Source: Terriglobia bacterium
GTDB lineage: Bacteria > Acidobacteriota > Terriglobia > Bryobacterales > Bryobacteraceae
NCBI GenBank assembly: GCA_020073145.1
Contig: JAIQFS010000021.1
Coordinates: 1 to 64,000 of the forward strand
Length of the DNA stretch: 64,000 bases
Reading direction: 5' to 3'
Positions 55,828 to 64,000 of this stretch are shown piece after piece (the stretch's first letter is position 1; the number at the start of each line of letters is the position of its first letter). Under the pieces are notes generated by a model that was not told the origin of the DNA, did not search any database, and saw only the letters and a list, made by a program, of their open reading frames with translations. A program made the position numbers and the translations under genes.

Positions 55828-58800
55828 ATGCTAAAAGTTCGTACCATCGCGCTGTTTCTGGCCGCGACGGCCTCGGCCGCCCTGGCCCAAACCGGTTTGG
55901 CCACCTTGACCGGCATCGTGACTGACCCGGCGGGAGCCGTGGTGCCGGGCGTTACGATCCGGGCGACGCACCGCGAAACGGGAACCGTCTTGTCGGCGGT
56001 CGCCTCCAGCACCGGCAATTACATCCTCACCCAGATGCCCATCGGCGGCTACACCCTGACCGTAGAGGCGGCTGGCTTTAAGACCTATCGTCGCGAGGGG
56101 TTGACCCTGGCCGCCGCCCAGGTTCTGGGCTTGGACGTGGCGCTCGAAATCGGCGCCACCACGGACTCGGTGACCGTGAACGCGGAAGCGTCCTTGCTGA
56201 CCACGGAAGAGGCCTCGATCGCCCACAATGTCACCGTGTCCCAGATGCAGAACCTGCCGCTGCTGCCCTTGAACGGCGGGGTGGGCTCCATCGCGGCGTT
56301 CGGCTTCCGCGATCCTTATGGCCTGGCCCAACTGATTCCAGGGGTGCAGTATTCCGTGAACAGCGTGATGGTGATCGATGGCAAGTCGACCAACAGCGTG
56401 CAGTACCGGATTGAAGGCCAGAACAGCGGGCTGACCGGTAACCTGGGGATCTTTACTCAATTTACGCAACCGAGCACGGACGCCGTGGAAGAGGTGGCAG
56501 TGCAGACCAGCAATTTTGCGCCGGAGTTCGGCTCGGTCGGCGGCGGCATCTTCAACGTGACCATGAAGTCGGGCACCAACGGGTTGCACGGCAGCGCGTA
56601 CGACTACGCGGTGAACGAAGTCCTCAACGCCCATCAATCGTTCACCCACCTGCGCGATGCCGACCACCGCCATGACTTCGGGATGACGATCGGCGGACCC
56701 GTCACCCTGCCCAAGATCTACAACGGAAAGAACAAGACTTTCTTCTTCTTCAGCTTCGAGCAGTTCCGCACCCAACCCCTGGTGACCACCGTGTCGGCTA
56801 CGGTTCCCACGCAGGCCTATCGCAACGGCGATTTCTCGGCTCTCATCCCCGCCAGCGGCGTGAATGGGGTGGGCCGCCCTCTCCTGGTGGGCTCGGGGGC
56901 CTCCCAGCACGCCTACGTGGACCCGCTGGGAGCCACCGTTCTGGCCGGCACGATTTTCGATCCGTACAGCACCAAATCGGTCACCTGCGGGGCCGGTAAC
57001 CCCGACTGTCCCGCCGGCAGCGTTTTGCAGTACCGCAGTCCGTTTCCGAACAACGCGATTCCCCAGGTAGCCCCGTACGTGGATCCGGTGTTTGCCAAGG
57101 TCCAGGGTCTGATTCCACTCCCTGTGGGTCCCAACGCGAGTGCCGGCGCCCTGGGGAACAATTTCCAGAGCCCGTTCCATTCCCAGCGCGTCTCCACTCT
57201 GCCATCGGTGAAGATGGATCACAACTTGACCGCAAGGTCCCGTCTTTCGTTTTATTGGAGCTATGACGAGACCAATGCCCAGTACACGCCGGGCAACGGC
57301 GCGTTTGAAGGCTTCCCCCCCACCATCACAGCGGCGCGCGGCACCTTCCACAACTCAACCCAAACCCGCCTGAACTACGACAACACCCTGTCACCGACGC
57401 GCGTGCTCCATGTGGGATTCGGCTTCGTGCGGTTCGATTTCAAGGACTTCTCACCGACCTTGGACTACAACGCGCAGCAGAGCCTTGGATTGACGGGCGC
57501 GACCTTGAACCGCCTGTTCCCGAACTTCGTGTCGGGGTCCTCGGCGACCGTGGGCGGTTTCAGCACAACCGGCGCAGCGGCGCAAACCACCCTCGGCAGC
57601 GAGCGGCGTCCCTCCGCCACCGTCAGCATGACCGAAGTGCGCGGGAACCACGCCGTGAAGTATGGGGCGGAGTGGGGAGAGCCCCGCTACCCGGCGAGCG
57701 TCTTCACCAACACAGCCGGCAACTACGCATTCACCAGCGTCGTTGCAGGCATCGCGGCGCCCACGGGCAGCGGCGTCACGGCGCAACCCGCGCTCCAGCC
57801 CGTGACTCTCTCCCAGGGAAACACCGGCTTCGGCTACGCGAACTTCATGCTGGGCGGCGTGCAGGCCGTCGACGTCGCCGTACCGGCCGTGTACCGCACC
57901 CATCGATATGAGTTTGCGCTATATGTCCAGGACACCTGGAAGGTCAGCCGCAAGCTGACCTTGGACTACGGCCTCCGCTGGGACTACGGCACGTATAACA
58001 AAGAGGATTACGGCCGGCTGGGCGACTTGAGCTTGATCACGCCGAACCCGTCGGCGGCCGGACTACCGGGCGGTCTGGTCTATGAGGCGAATTGCAACTG
58101 CAGCTTCGCTCACAATTATCCGTTTGCGTTCGGCCCGCGCCTCGGCGCCGCCTACCAGGTGAATTCCAAGACCGTGCTGCGCGGCGGCGTGGGCGTCGTG
58201 TACGACCACCCCCAGTGGTTTGGCGCAGGGATCACCAACGACGCTACCGGCGGCGCGCCCGGATTCGGCCAGCAGATCTTCCAGCTCAGTTCCGGGATTC
58301 CCTTCAGCATCAGCCCGCAGTGGCCGGTTTACAATGCCGCGATCGGACAATCTCCCAATACGGTCATCGGCGCCCCCGCGCTCATCGATCCGAATGCGGG
58401 CCGCCCGGCGCGGCAGCTCCAATGGCAGCTCAGCTTGCAGCGAGAAATCAGCAGGAACCTGGTTGTCGAAGCTTCGTACGTGGGGAACCGCACCACCTGG
58501 GCGCCGGCCGCCGCGCTTTCGAGCTTCAATGACATTAGCCCAGCCTTGCTGGCCAAATACGGTTTCAATGTCGGTGATCCGAACGACCGCGCCTTGCTCC
58601 TCTCGCAGGTCGGCAATCTCACTACCGCCCAGAAAAACACCCTGGCGGGGAAGGGGTTCATCCTGCCGTGGGCCAGCTTCCCGGGGAGTCAAACCGTGCG
58701 CCAGGCCATCCGGCCCTTCCCGCAGTACAACACTTCGATCAACCCGACCGCAGCCCCCTTAGGCAAGACCTGGTACGATGCGCTCCAGGTCACGCTGACC

Positions 58801-59598
58801 AAACGCTACTCGCACGGGCTGACCTTAAACGGCAACTACACGTTCTCCAAGGCGCTCGACCTGTTGAGCTCCCCCGACGTGTTCAATCCCGGCCTGGGCA
58901 AGAATCTTTCCGCCAACGACCTTCCGCACCAGTTCCGCTTCTCGGCGGAGTATCAGACCCCGCGGGCCCGGAAGGGGCTGCCTGTGATCGGCAACCCGGT
59001 GGTATCCTACGCGCTCGGCGGTTGGGGCCTCGGCGTTTATGCGCAGTACCAGAGCGCGCCGATCCTGGGGCGCCCGGCCGCCGGCTCCGCTCAACCGATT
59101 AGCGACTGGCTGGGACGCGGTCCGGGCGGCGCTCAATTGATCGCAGGCATGAGCCCATACGCCGTGAATTGGACCGACTTGAGCGGCAAAGTTCACCCCG
59201 AGCCGCTCGACATCAACTGCCACTGCTACGATCCAACCAAGACGGACGTGTTGAATCCACTCGCTTGGGCGCCGGTGCCGAACGGCCAGTGGGCCGCCGA
59301 TCAGTCGAGCATCCGCTATTACCGCGGCATCCGGCAACCGAACGAGAGCGCCAACTTGAGCCGCAACTTCCGGTTCAAAGAGCGGTATAGCCTCCAAATC
59401 CGGCTGGAGGTCAACAACGTATTCAATCGGCTGCGATTGCCGCAACCGTCCAGTGGCGGCGCGAATTTCAGCGCCGTTCCCACCTCGGCAGGCGGGCTCT
59501 ATACGGGTGGCTTCGGAACCTTCGGCAACCTGCAAACGGGCGCCGCCGCTCCCGCCCCGGCGCGCAGCGGTCTGCTCGTCGCGCGGTTTCAGTTCTAG
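55828..59598 (+). CDS. TonB-dependent receptor with N-terminal carboxypeptidase-like domain (Oar type)
   Basis: 1256 residues. Signal peptide MLKVRTIALFLAATASAALA sets the start at 55828; the longer frame to 55675 has no leader. Residues about 22-110 are a carboxypeptidase regulatory-like beta sandwich (GIVTDPAGAVVPGVTIRATH, YILTQMPIGGYTLTVEAAGF). A plug domain follows, then an outer-membrane barrel with many paired strands, ending in the aromatic residue of ARSGLLVARFQF. Receptors of this type are greatly expanded in Bryobacterales and take up or bind large substrates, perhaps oligosaccharides. No TonB/ExbBD genes are nearby. Substrate unknown. Confidence 0.9.
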   Translation: MLKVRTIALFLAATASAALAQTGLATLTGIVTDPAGAVVPGVTIRATHRETGTVLSAVASSTGNYILTQMPIGGYTLTVEAAGFKTYRREGLTLAAAQVLGLDVALEIGATTDSVTVNAEASLLTTEEASIAHNVTVSQMQNLPLLPLNGGVGSIAAFGFRDPYGLAQLIPGVQYSVNSVMVIDGKSTNSVQYRIEGQNSGLTGNLGIFTQFTQPSTDAVEEVAVQTSNFAPEFGSVGGGIFNVTMKSGTNGLHGSAYDYAVNEVLNAHQSFTHLRDADHRHDFGMTIGGPVTLPKIYNGKNKTFFFFSFEQFRTQPLVTTVSATVPTQAYRNGDFSALIPASGVNGVGRPLLVGSGASQHAYVDPLGATVLAGTIFDPYSTKSVTCGAGNPDCPAGSVLQYRSPFPNNAIPQVAPYVDPVFAKVQGLIPLPVGPNASAGALGNNFQSPFHSQRVSTLPSVKMDHNLTARSRLSFYWSYDETNAQYTPGNGAFEGFPPTITAARGTFHNSTQTRLNYDNTLSPTRVLHVGFGFVRFDFKDFSPTLDYNAQQSLGLTGATLNRLFPNFVSGSSATVGGFSTTGAAAQTTLGSERRPSATVSMTEVRGNHAVKYGAEWGEPRYPASVFTNTAGNYAFTSVVAGIAAPTGSGVTAQPALQPVTLSQGNTGFGYANFMLGGVQAVDVAVPAVYRTHRYEFALYVQDTWKVSRKLTLDYGLRWDYGTYNKEDYGRLGDLSLITPNPSAAGLPGGLVYEANCNCSFAHNYPFAFGPRLGAAYQVNSKTVLRGGVGVVYDHPQWFGAGITNDATGGAPGFGQQIFQLSSGIPFSISPQWPVYNAAIGQSPNTVIGAPALIDPNAGRPARQLQWQLSLQREISRNLVVEASYVGNRTTWAPAAALSSFNDISPALLAKYGFNVGDPNDRALLLSQVGNLTTAQKNTLAGKGFILPWASFPGSQTVRQAIRPFPQYNTSINPTAAPLGKTWYDALQVTLTKRYSHGLTLNGNYTFSKALDLLSSPDVFNPGLGKNLSANDLPHQFRFSAEYQTPRARKGLPVIGNPVVSYALGGWGLGVYAQYQSAPILGRPAAGSAQPISDWLGRGPGGAQLIAGMSPYAVNWTDLSGKVHPEPLDINCHCYDPTKTDVLNPLAWAPVPNGQWAADQSSIRYYRGIRQPNESANLSRNFRFKERYSLQIRLEVNNVFNRLRLPQPSSGGANFSAVPTSAGGLYTGGFGTFGNLQTGAAAPAPARSGLLVARFQF

Positions 59599-59725
59599 CA
59601 CCCCACTGACGCTAGAAACGGGCCGCTGCCTGCACCCCCAGGCGCGGTCCGATCCCCACGATGGCGTAGACTGGATCGAAGGCCGCGCGCCCGGGCGGGG
59701 CCAGCTTGGCGGAATGGGAACTCTG

Positions 59726-61096
59726 ATGACGCAGTGGAATAGAGCGATTGCGTGTGTGGCGCCGGCCCTGGTATCGGCGATCGTGTTGGCGGCGCCGTCC
59801 GTCTACCCGACGGGAACGACGATCTATGATCCGAGCCGCGCCTGGAGCGGCTATACCGTTCTCTCGCCCCTGGGCACTCAGGCCGCGGTGGTCATCGATA
59901 TGAACGGCGCCATCGTCAAGCAGTGGGATGGCTATGTCAATTCCGCCGGCGGCCCGGCGCGTATATTTCCCGGTGGTGTCATCGAAGGGGCGGCTGGCGC
60001 CAATCCCCCGCACCAGGAATCGCTCGAGCTGGTCGAGCGCGATTTCAGCGGTAACGTGCTCTGGCGTTTCGACCATAACGAGCAAATCGAAACCCGCGAG
60101 GGAAAGAAGATCTGGGCCACCCGGCAGCACCATGACTGGCAGCGCGAGGATTTTCCCGCCGGTTACTATTCGCCCGGCGTGACGCCCCGCATCGAGGGCG
60201 GCAACACCTTGATCTTGACCCATACCAATCGGGTGCAGCCCAAGGTGAACGCCAGCAGGATGCTCGAAGACGACCGCCTGCTCGAGGTCTCCTGGGATGG
60301 AAAGATTGTCTGGGAGTGGGTGGCGAGCGATCACATCGACGAATTCCATTTCGACCAGGACGCCCGCGCCGCCATTGCCTCGGTCCCAGCCTCCAATGCC
60401 GCGCCCGCGCGCGCCTCCTTCGATTGGTTGCACATCAACTCGGCCACCTATGTGGGGCCGAACCACTGGTACGACGACGGCGACCAGCGCTTTGCGCCGA
60501 ACAACGTGATCGTCAGCAGCCGCGAATCGTCGTTTCTGGCGATCGTGGCCCGCGATGGCTCCATCGTTTGGCAACTGGGACCCGATTTCAGCGCCTCGCC
60601 GGAACTGCGCGCGATTCGCCAGATCATCGGCCAGCATAACGCCCATTTCATTCCGAAAGGACTGCGGGGCGCGGGCAACATCCTGGTGTTCGATAACGGC
60701 GGTCCGAGCGGCTACGGAAAGCCGAGTTCCATGGCCTTAAATGGACAGGGGATTTATGCGAGGCCCACTTCGCGCGTATTGGAGATCGATCCGGTCGCGC
60801 GCAAGCTCGTCTGGTCCTACACCGCGCCTACTTTCTTCGCGACCAATATCAGCGGCGCGCAGAGGCTGCCCAATGGCAACACCCTCATCACGGAGGGTCC
60901 CGGCGGCCGCGTGTTCGAGGTAACTACCGAGGGCACGATCGTGTGGGAATACATTTATCCCGTATTCAGCGGCGCCCGATCGACCAACTCGGTTTATCGA
61001 GCCTACCGACTGCCGTACGACTGGATCCCCCAACTCACGCGTCCCCAGGAGAAAGCGGTCACGCCGCCGGAAAAAGGGCAATTTCGAGTGCCTTGA
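59726..61096 (+). CDS. Secreted arylsulfotransferase-like propeller
   Basis: 456 residues with a signal peptide (AIACVAPALVSAIVLAAPSV). It matches the arylsulfotransferase (ASST) family: AVVIDMNGAIVKQWDGY, the His-rich ATRQHHDWQRE, HINSATYVGPNHWYDD, IIGQHNAHFIPKGLRGAGN, and propeller strands ending with GRVFEVTTEGTIVWEYI. True ASST enzymes move sulfate between phenols through a His in the propeller. Several His are conserved here, but which is catalytic cannot be fixed. ATG 59726 is used; 59714 is also possible. Downstream of the TonB receptor by about 130 bases; perhaps part of the same substrate-handling locus. Confidence 0.75.
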   Translation: MTQWNRAIACVAPALVSAIVLAAPSVYPTGTTIYDPSRAWSGYTVLSPLGTQAAVVIDMNGAIVKQWDGYVNSAGGPARIFPGGVIEGAAGANPPHQESLELVERDFSGNVLWRFDHNEQIETREGKKIWATRQHHDWQREDFPAGYYSPGVTPRIEGGNTLILTHTNRVQPKVNASRMLEDDRLLEVSWDGKIVWEWVASDHIDEFHFDQDARAAIASVPASNAAPARASFDWLHINSATYVGPNHWYDDGDQRFAPNNVIVSSRESSFLAIVARDGSIVWQLGPDFSASPELRAIRQIIGQHNAHFIPKGLRGAGNILVFDNGGPSGYGKPSSMALNGQGIYARPTSRVLEIDPVARKLVWSYTAPTFFATNISGAQRLPNGNTLITEGPGGRVFEVTTEGTIVWEYIYPVFSGARSTNSVYRAYRLPYDWIPQLTRPQEKAVTPPEKGQFRVP

Positions 61097-61253
61097 GGCG
61101 AATCTCCTGGCCACTCTTCTAATTCCGCGGACCGACCACCGTTCCATCGATCCACCGGTAAGCCAGCCCATTATATTTCCGGCAATGGGTTCCACTGCTT
61201 TGAATTGGGTGCGACTATAACATTAGGGAGAGCCCTCCAGGATTCCGTCTCGC

Positions 61254-61991
61254 ATGACGCAGGCGTTGGAGCTTCGCCAGAAGGTAAATGCCGCTTATTC
61301 GGATGCGGCGGCCCATCCGGAGGGCCGCCACCCGTTTCCGGTAGGCCGCACTTTTGCGGAAGGGGTGGGCTACTCAGCGGAGATCCTCAACCGCGTCCCA
61401 TCCATTTCAGTCGAGGCATTTACGGGTGTGTCCAATGTGTCGGTTTTTGCAGAGATCGCCCGCGGCGAGAGGGTATTGGACCTCGGATGCGGCGCGGGCC
61501 TGGATTCGTTCATTGCTGCGGAGCGGACTGGTGACGGGGGACAGGTTCTGGGGATAGATTTCAGTTTCAGCATGCTGGAACGCGCGCGCCATGCTCAGTT
61601 TGAAGCCGGAGCGGAACGAGTCTCATTCGGTCAGGCTGATGCGGAAAGACTCCCTCTACCGGATGGCTCGATTGACGTCGTGCTGGTCAATGGAATCTTC
61701 AACCTCAATCCCAACCGAGCGGCCATTTTCCGCGAACTTGGCCGCGTGGTGAAGCGGGGCGGAACAGTTTTTTCCGCCGAGTTGACCGTGCGGGAGCCGT
61801 TATCGCCGGACCAGCGGGGCCGCGAATCGAATTGGTTCGCCTGAATCGCTGGGGCCAAGGAAGCGGGCGGCTTCCTCCAGGAGTTTCAAACCGCCGGATT
61901 TCCCCATCCCATTCTGCTGCGCACCTATCGCAACGCCCGAACTGTGAATCCCCTGGTTCTGGTGGCCGAAGTACGTGCCCGGCGAGAATAA
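61254..61991 (+). CDS. SAM-dependent methyltransferase with in-frame TGA, candidate selenoprotein
   Basis: Reading to the first stop gives 196 residues. The frame stays open after that TGA (61842-61844) for 48 codons to TAA at 61989-61991, and the continuation looks like the family's natural C-terminus (FLQEFQTAGF, LLRTYRNARTVNPLVLV). Full length is 245 with the TGA at residue 197, context NWFA-TGA-IAGAK; relatives are expected to have Cys there. Class-I methyltransferase motifs: VLDLGCGAGLDSFIAA, VLGIDFSFSML, LPLPDGSIDVVLVNGI, and VVKRGGTVFSAEL. The arsenite-methyltransferase/UbiE-like opening HPFPVGRTFAEGVGY fits. Either TGA is read as selenocysteine, or the gene carries a recent nonsense mutation. 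Substrate unknown. Confidence 0.72.
61858..61876 (+). promoter_or_regulatory. Possible bacterial SECIS hairpin
   Basis: AGGAAGC (61858-61864) and GCTTCCT (61870-61876) form a perfect seven-pair stem with loop GGGCG, starting 13 bases after the in-frame TGA; the loop begins 20 bases after it. G at the first loop positions and this spacing fit the known pattern of bacterial selenocysteine-insertion elements. CTGG (61849-61852) and CCAG (61877-61880) could add a lower stem. Hairpins arise by chance in GC-rich DNA, so this is supporting evidence only. Confidence 0.5.
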
Positions 61992-62270
61992 ACAAACATG
62001 GCGATGCCGTCAGCCGGTGAATGGCCCAGCGATTCGGCTCTCTTCGAATCAGATGATCCGTCGGAACATCCGCCTCTCTAGCCGTGTCGAATCACCGGTT
62101 TGAGCGATCAAATACTGAAGAAACAGTCGGGCATCTTCGTCAAGACATTGAAGCCAAAGAAGGTGTTTGGGCGAGGGCCCGGACGAGGAAACATTTGTGC
62201 AAGGCTGTCACAAAACTCGCGTGGGCGGTGATATAGCAACGTGGACGCACTGGGTCAAGCGGCTGCGCAG
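61992..62270. other. Intergenic region upstream of the sigma-factor gene
   Basis: About 280 bases. TGTCACAAAAC (62206-62216) resembles the -35 box of some extracytoplasmic sigma factors and lies 35 to 65 bases before the possible starts of the sigma gene, so it may be its autoregulated promoter. No matching -10 was identified. Nothing else recognised. Confidence 0.35.
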
Positions 62271-62795
62271 ATGAAGCCAAATGAAGAGTGGCTGGATATT
62301 GAGCGGATCTTCCGCTTACACTACACCCGCCTGGCCCAGGTGATCGCCCGGGTGGTTCGGGATCCAGCGCGCGCTGAAGAACTCGCCGTCGAGGTTTGCT
62401 TAAAGTGGTCCGCACGGCGCATCACAGACGCCGAGAATTCCGAACGCTGGTTGTACCGCGCTGCCGTGCGCAGCGGCTTAAACGAATTGCGTCACCAAGT
62501 ACGCAGGAGCCGCTATGAACGAGTGGTTTCTTTCGTACGGGGATCACCAACGCCGGAGGAACTCTTAGCAGCGCGACAGGAGCAGGAACGAGTCCGGCTG
62601 CTGTTGGCCACGATCAAACCGCGCGAGGCCGAACTCTTAGTTCTACGAAGCCAGGGATTCACCTATGAGGAATTGGCAGCGATCCTCCACTTGAATCCTG
62701 CATCGATTGGAACGCTGCTCAGCCGCGCGCAACAGACCTTTCGAAAGGAGTACACGAGGCGTTATGGAACCCCGCGACTTGGATCCAAAACGTGA
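62271..62795 (+). CDS. ECF-type sigma factor
   Basis: 174 residues from the ATG at 62271; a GTG at 62241 would add ten. Region 2 runs from IFRLHYTRLAQVIARVVRDP through AEELAVEVCLKWSAR, and region 4 contains LLLATIKPREAELLVLRSQG then FTYEELAAILHLNPASIGTL, the helix-turn-helix that contacts the -35 element. It overlaps the next gene by 32 bases, so the two are translationally coupled. Expected to direct polymerase to a small regulon in response to the state of the membrane protein encoded next to it. Confidence 0.88.
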   Translation: MKPNEEWLDIERIFRLHYTRLAQVIARVVRDPARAEELAVEVCLKWSARRITDAENSERWLYRAAVRSGLNELRHQVRRSRYERVVSFVRGSPTPEELLAARQEQERVRLLLATIKPREAELLVLRSQGFTYEELAAILHLNPASIGTLLSRAQQTFRKEYTRRYGTPRLGSKT

Positions 62796-63531
62796 ACTCA
62801 ACGTCGCCGAGTGGGTGGACCATGAGATGGCCTCACTTGGTCACGAGGAGTGGCAGCCGGACCTGCACAGGGGCCTGGCGCTGCTTCGCGCGCCGAGCGG
62901 AACAACCGGGAGCCGCCGGCGGTGGACCTGGGCCGCCGCAGCTGTCCTGGCGACTTGTTTTTCTCTGATGGCCATGCCGGGCCCACGCGCCTTCGCCGAA
63001 CGATGCGTCTCCGCCTGTGTGAGCGGAACCGGATGGATCCGGGAACTTCTCGCGGGTGGCGCGTCGGGCCCGACTCCGAGTAACGTCTATGTCAAACCCG
63101 GAAACCGGACCATGGCCCCCGATTTCGCGCTCGAGGATGCGAGCGGTCAGCCCGTGCGGTTATCGCAGCTTCGGGGAAATGTTGTGCTGGTGAACTTCTG
63201 GGCTACCTGGTGTGCTCCGTGCCGGGTTGAAATTCCGATGCTCCTCGGGTTCGAGAAGACCTATCGAGATCGCAACTTTAAAATTCTCGGAATTGCTCTC
63301 GATGACGGCGGCTGGAGCTTGGTTCGGCCCTACGCAGACGCCAGAAACATCAGCTATCCGATCCTGCTTGGCAACCAAGGGATTGCCGATCTCTTCGGGC
63401 TCAAAGCCGTACCCACGACGTTCGTTATCGATAGGCAGGGGCGGATTGCCGCAACGCACATCGGCCTTTGCCAGAAGAGCGAGTACGAAGGCGATATCAA
63501 AGCTGTACTGAATGAAAGAATCACACCATGA
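62764..63531 (+). CDS. Membrane-anchored TlpA-like thioredoxin with anti-sigma-like cytoplasmic tail
   Basis: 255 residues. ATG 62764 has GAGG six bases upstream and overlaps the sigma gene. The first 65 residues are hydrophilic and would face the cytoplasm (NVAEWVDHEMASLGHEEWQP); one helix follows (TWAAAAVLATCFSLMAM), then a periplasmic thioredoxin domain: APDFALEDASGQPVRLSQLR, NFWATWCAPCRVEIPML (C150, C153) and AVPTTFVIDRQGRIAA with the cis-Pro. The position and topology match an anti-sigma factor, so the redox state of CAPC might control the sigma factor. The thioredoxin part is certain, the anti-sigma role is inferred. Confidence 0.85.
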   Translation: MEPRDLDPKRELNVAEWVDHEMASLGHEEWQPDLHRGLALLRAPSGTTGSRRRWTWAAAAVLATCFSLMAMPGPRAFAERCVSACVSGTGWIRELLAGGASGPTPSNVYVKPGNRTMAPDFALEDASGQPVRLSQLRGNVVLVNFWATWCAPCRVEIPMLLGFEKTYRDRNFKILGIALDDGGWSLVRPYADARNISYPILLGNQGIADLFGLKAVPTTFVIDRQGRIAATHIGLCQKSEYEGDIKAVLNERITP

Positions 63532-63989
63532 AGAACTTACTTCGAGCCGGGTCCCTCGTGGCGGGTCTTGCCATCGCTGTTTTCAGTTCCGGAAAGAGTG
63601 GGCCATCTCCGGCCATCGACGTGGACCAAGCCTCCGCGAGTCCTCACCTGTCCGGATGGATGGCAAGAATCACGATGCGCGACGGGACGACGCGCACGGT
63701 CAAGTTGGAGGGCGTCGGGTGCACCCGAAGCATTTGTTCCAGGACGGCGATCAAGGCCAGATCTGAATCCGATTCGGTGGTGAGGACCTGGTTCGACGTT
63801 CTGGCCGCAATCCAGGACACGACGTCTCGCGACGCTCTGTTTGTCATGAAAGATGGCACGAAGAAGCGAATGTCGCTGCTCACCGATTTTCGAGTACTGT
63901 ACCTTGCCAATCGTTTCGGCGGGCCGGAGAGGCTGGACCTAGGAGCCGTACAGTCGGTTGAGTTTGTTACGCTGGCGGGCCTGAGGTGA
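63528..63989 (+). CDS. Small secreted protein with a CX4C pair, function unknown
   Basis: 153 residues; its ATG overlaps the TlpA gene's stop (ATGA), so it is coupled to it. Signal peptide MKNLLRAGSLVAGLAIAVFS. The mature part is beta-rich, with two related segments, MRDGTTRTVKLEGVGC and MKDGTKKRMSLLTDFRVLYL. It has only two Cys, C65 and C70 (GCTRSIC), which could form a disulfide. Being encoded directly after a periplasmic thioredoxin, it is a natural candidate for that protein's partner. No family recognised. Confidence 0.75.
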   Translation: MKNLLRAGSLVAGLAIAVFSSGKSGPSPAIDVDQASASPHLSGWMARITMRDGTTRTVKLEGVGCTRSICSRTAIKARSESDSVVRTWFDVLAAIQDTTSRDALFVMKDGTKKRMSLLTDFRVLYLANRFGGPERLDLGAVQSVEFVTLAGLR

Positions 63990-64000
63990 CAAGCGGCCCG

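Noticed and set aside
55831-57351. Minus-strand open frame opposite the TonB receptor
   Set aside because: Antisense shadow with no family-like segment.
61205-61534. Alternative plus-strand frame over the methyltransferase start
   Set aside because: The other frame holds the methyltransferase motifs; this one has none.

Overview
The window looks like a chromosome segment from an Acidobacteriota bacterium, most likely a Bryobacterales/Solibacter-like soil organism. This is inferred from gene families rather than a marker gene: an 834-residue duplicated orphan permease (ADOP type), VWA proteins of the acidobacterial kind, a large Oar-type TonB receptor with an N-terminal carboxypeptidase-like domain, two DUF1592/DUF1552 cassettes, DUF6152 proteins, a 'PDGHPDLSGVW' secreted protein, and a winged-helix regulator with one membrane span. 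The DNA is GC-rich with long antisense open frames. I see no rRNA, tRNA, CRISPR array, transposase or phage gene.

Layout. 1-8.7 kb: acetyltransferase, ADOP permease, MetE-like protein, tandem carboxymuconolactone-decarboxylase-like protein, NHL propeller and a Tat-exported multicopper oxidase. 8.8-20.4 kb: an envelope cluster (DUF4159, VWA/amidotransferase-like, BatA-like, DUF4175, VWA) interrupted by an opposite-strand PQQ sugar dehydrogenase. 20.4-24.3 kb: small secreted proteins, a LuxR-type regulator and an MDR oxidoreductase. 24.4-26.8 kb: a Tat-exported thiamine-diphosphate enzyme with a c-type cytochrome. 27.2-34.2 kb: two metallo-beta-lactamase-fold enzymes, an amidohydrolase, a CE15-like/SGNH two-domain esterase, a cupin and an aldo/keto reductase. 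34.5-49.3 kb: a PQQ alcohol dehydrogenase with a lanthanide-type Asp, then two paralogous operons facing each other, each with a DUF1592 dihaem protein, a DUF1552 protein and a 567-residue ankyrin protein. 49.4-55.4 kb: esterase, tannase/feruloyl esterase, pobA, a LysR regulator and a membrane-anchored regulator. 55.8-64 kb: TonB receptor, arylsulfotransferase-like protein, a methyltransferase interrupted by an in-frame TGA that may be selenocysteine, and a three-gene cassette of sigma factor, membrane-anchored TlpA-like thioredoxin and a secreted CX4C protein.

How it fits together. Much of the gene content is periplasmic or exported: Tat or Sec signals, haem motifs, PQQ propellers and a copper oxidase. 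With the esterases (CE15-like, SGNH, tannase family), pobA and the TonB receptor, this suggests a plant-litter or aromatic-compound lifestyle with several periplasmic oxidations feeding cytochromes. The strongest candidates for something undescribed are the TGA-containing methyltransferase, the mirrored DUF1592/DUF1552/ankyrin operons, the exported ThDP enzyme/cytochrome pair and the sigma/TlpA/CX4C cassette.
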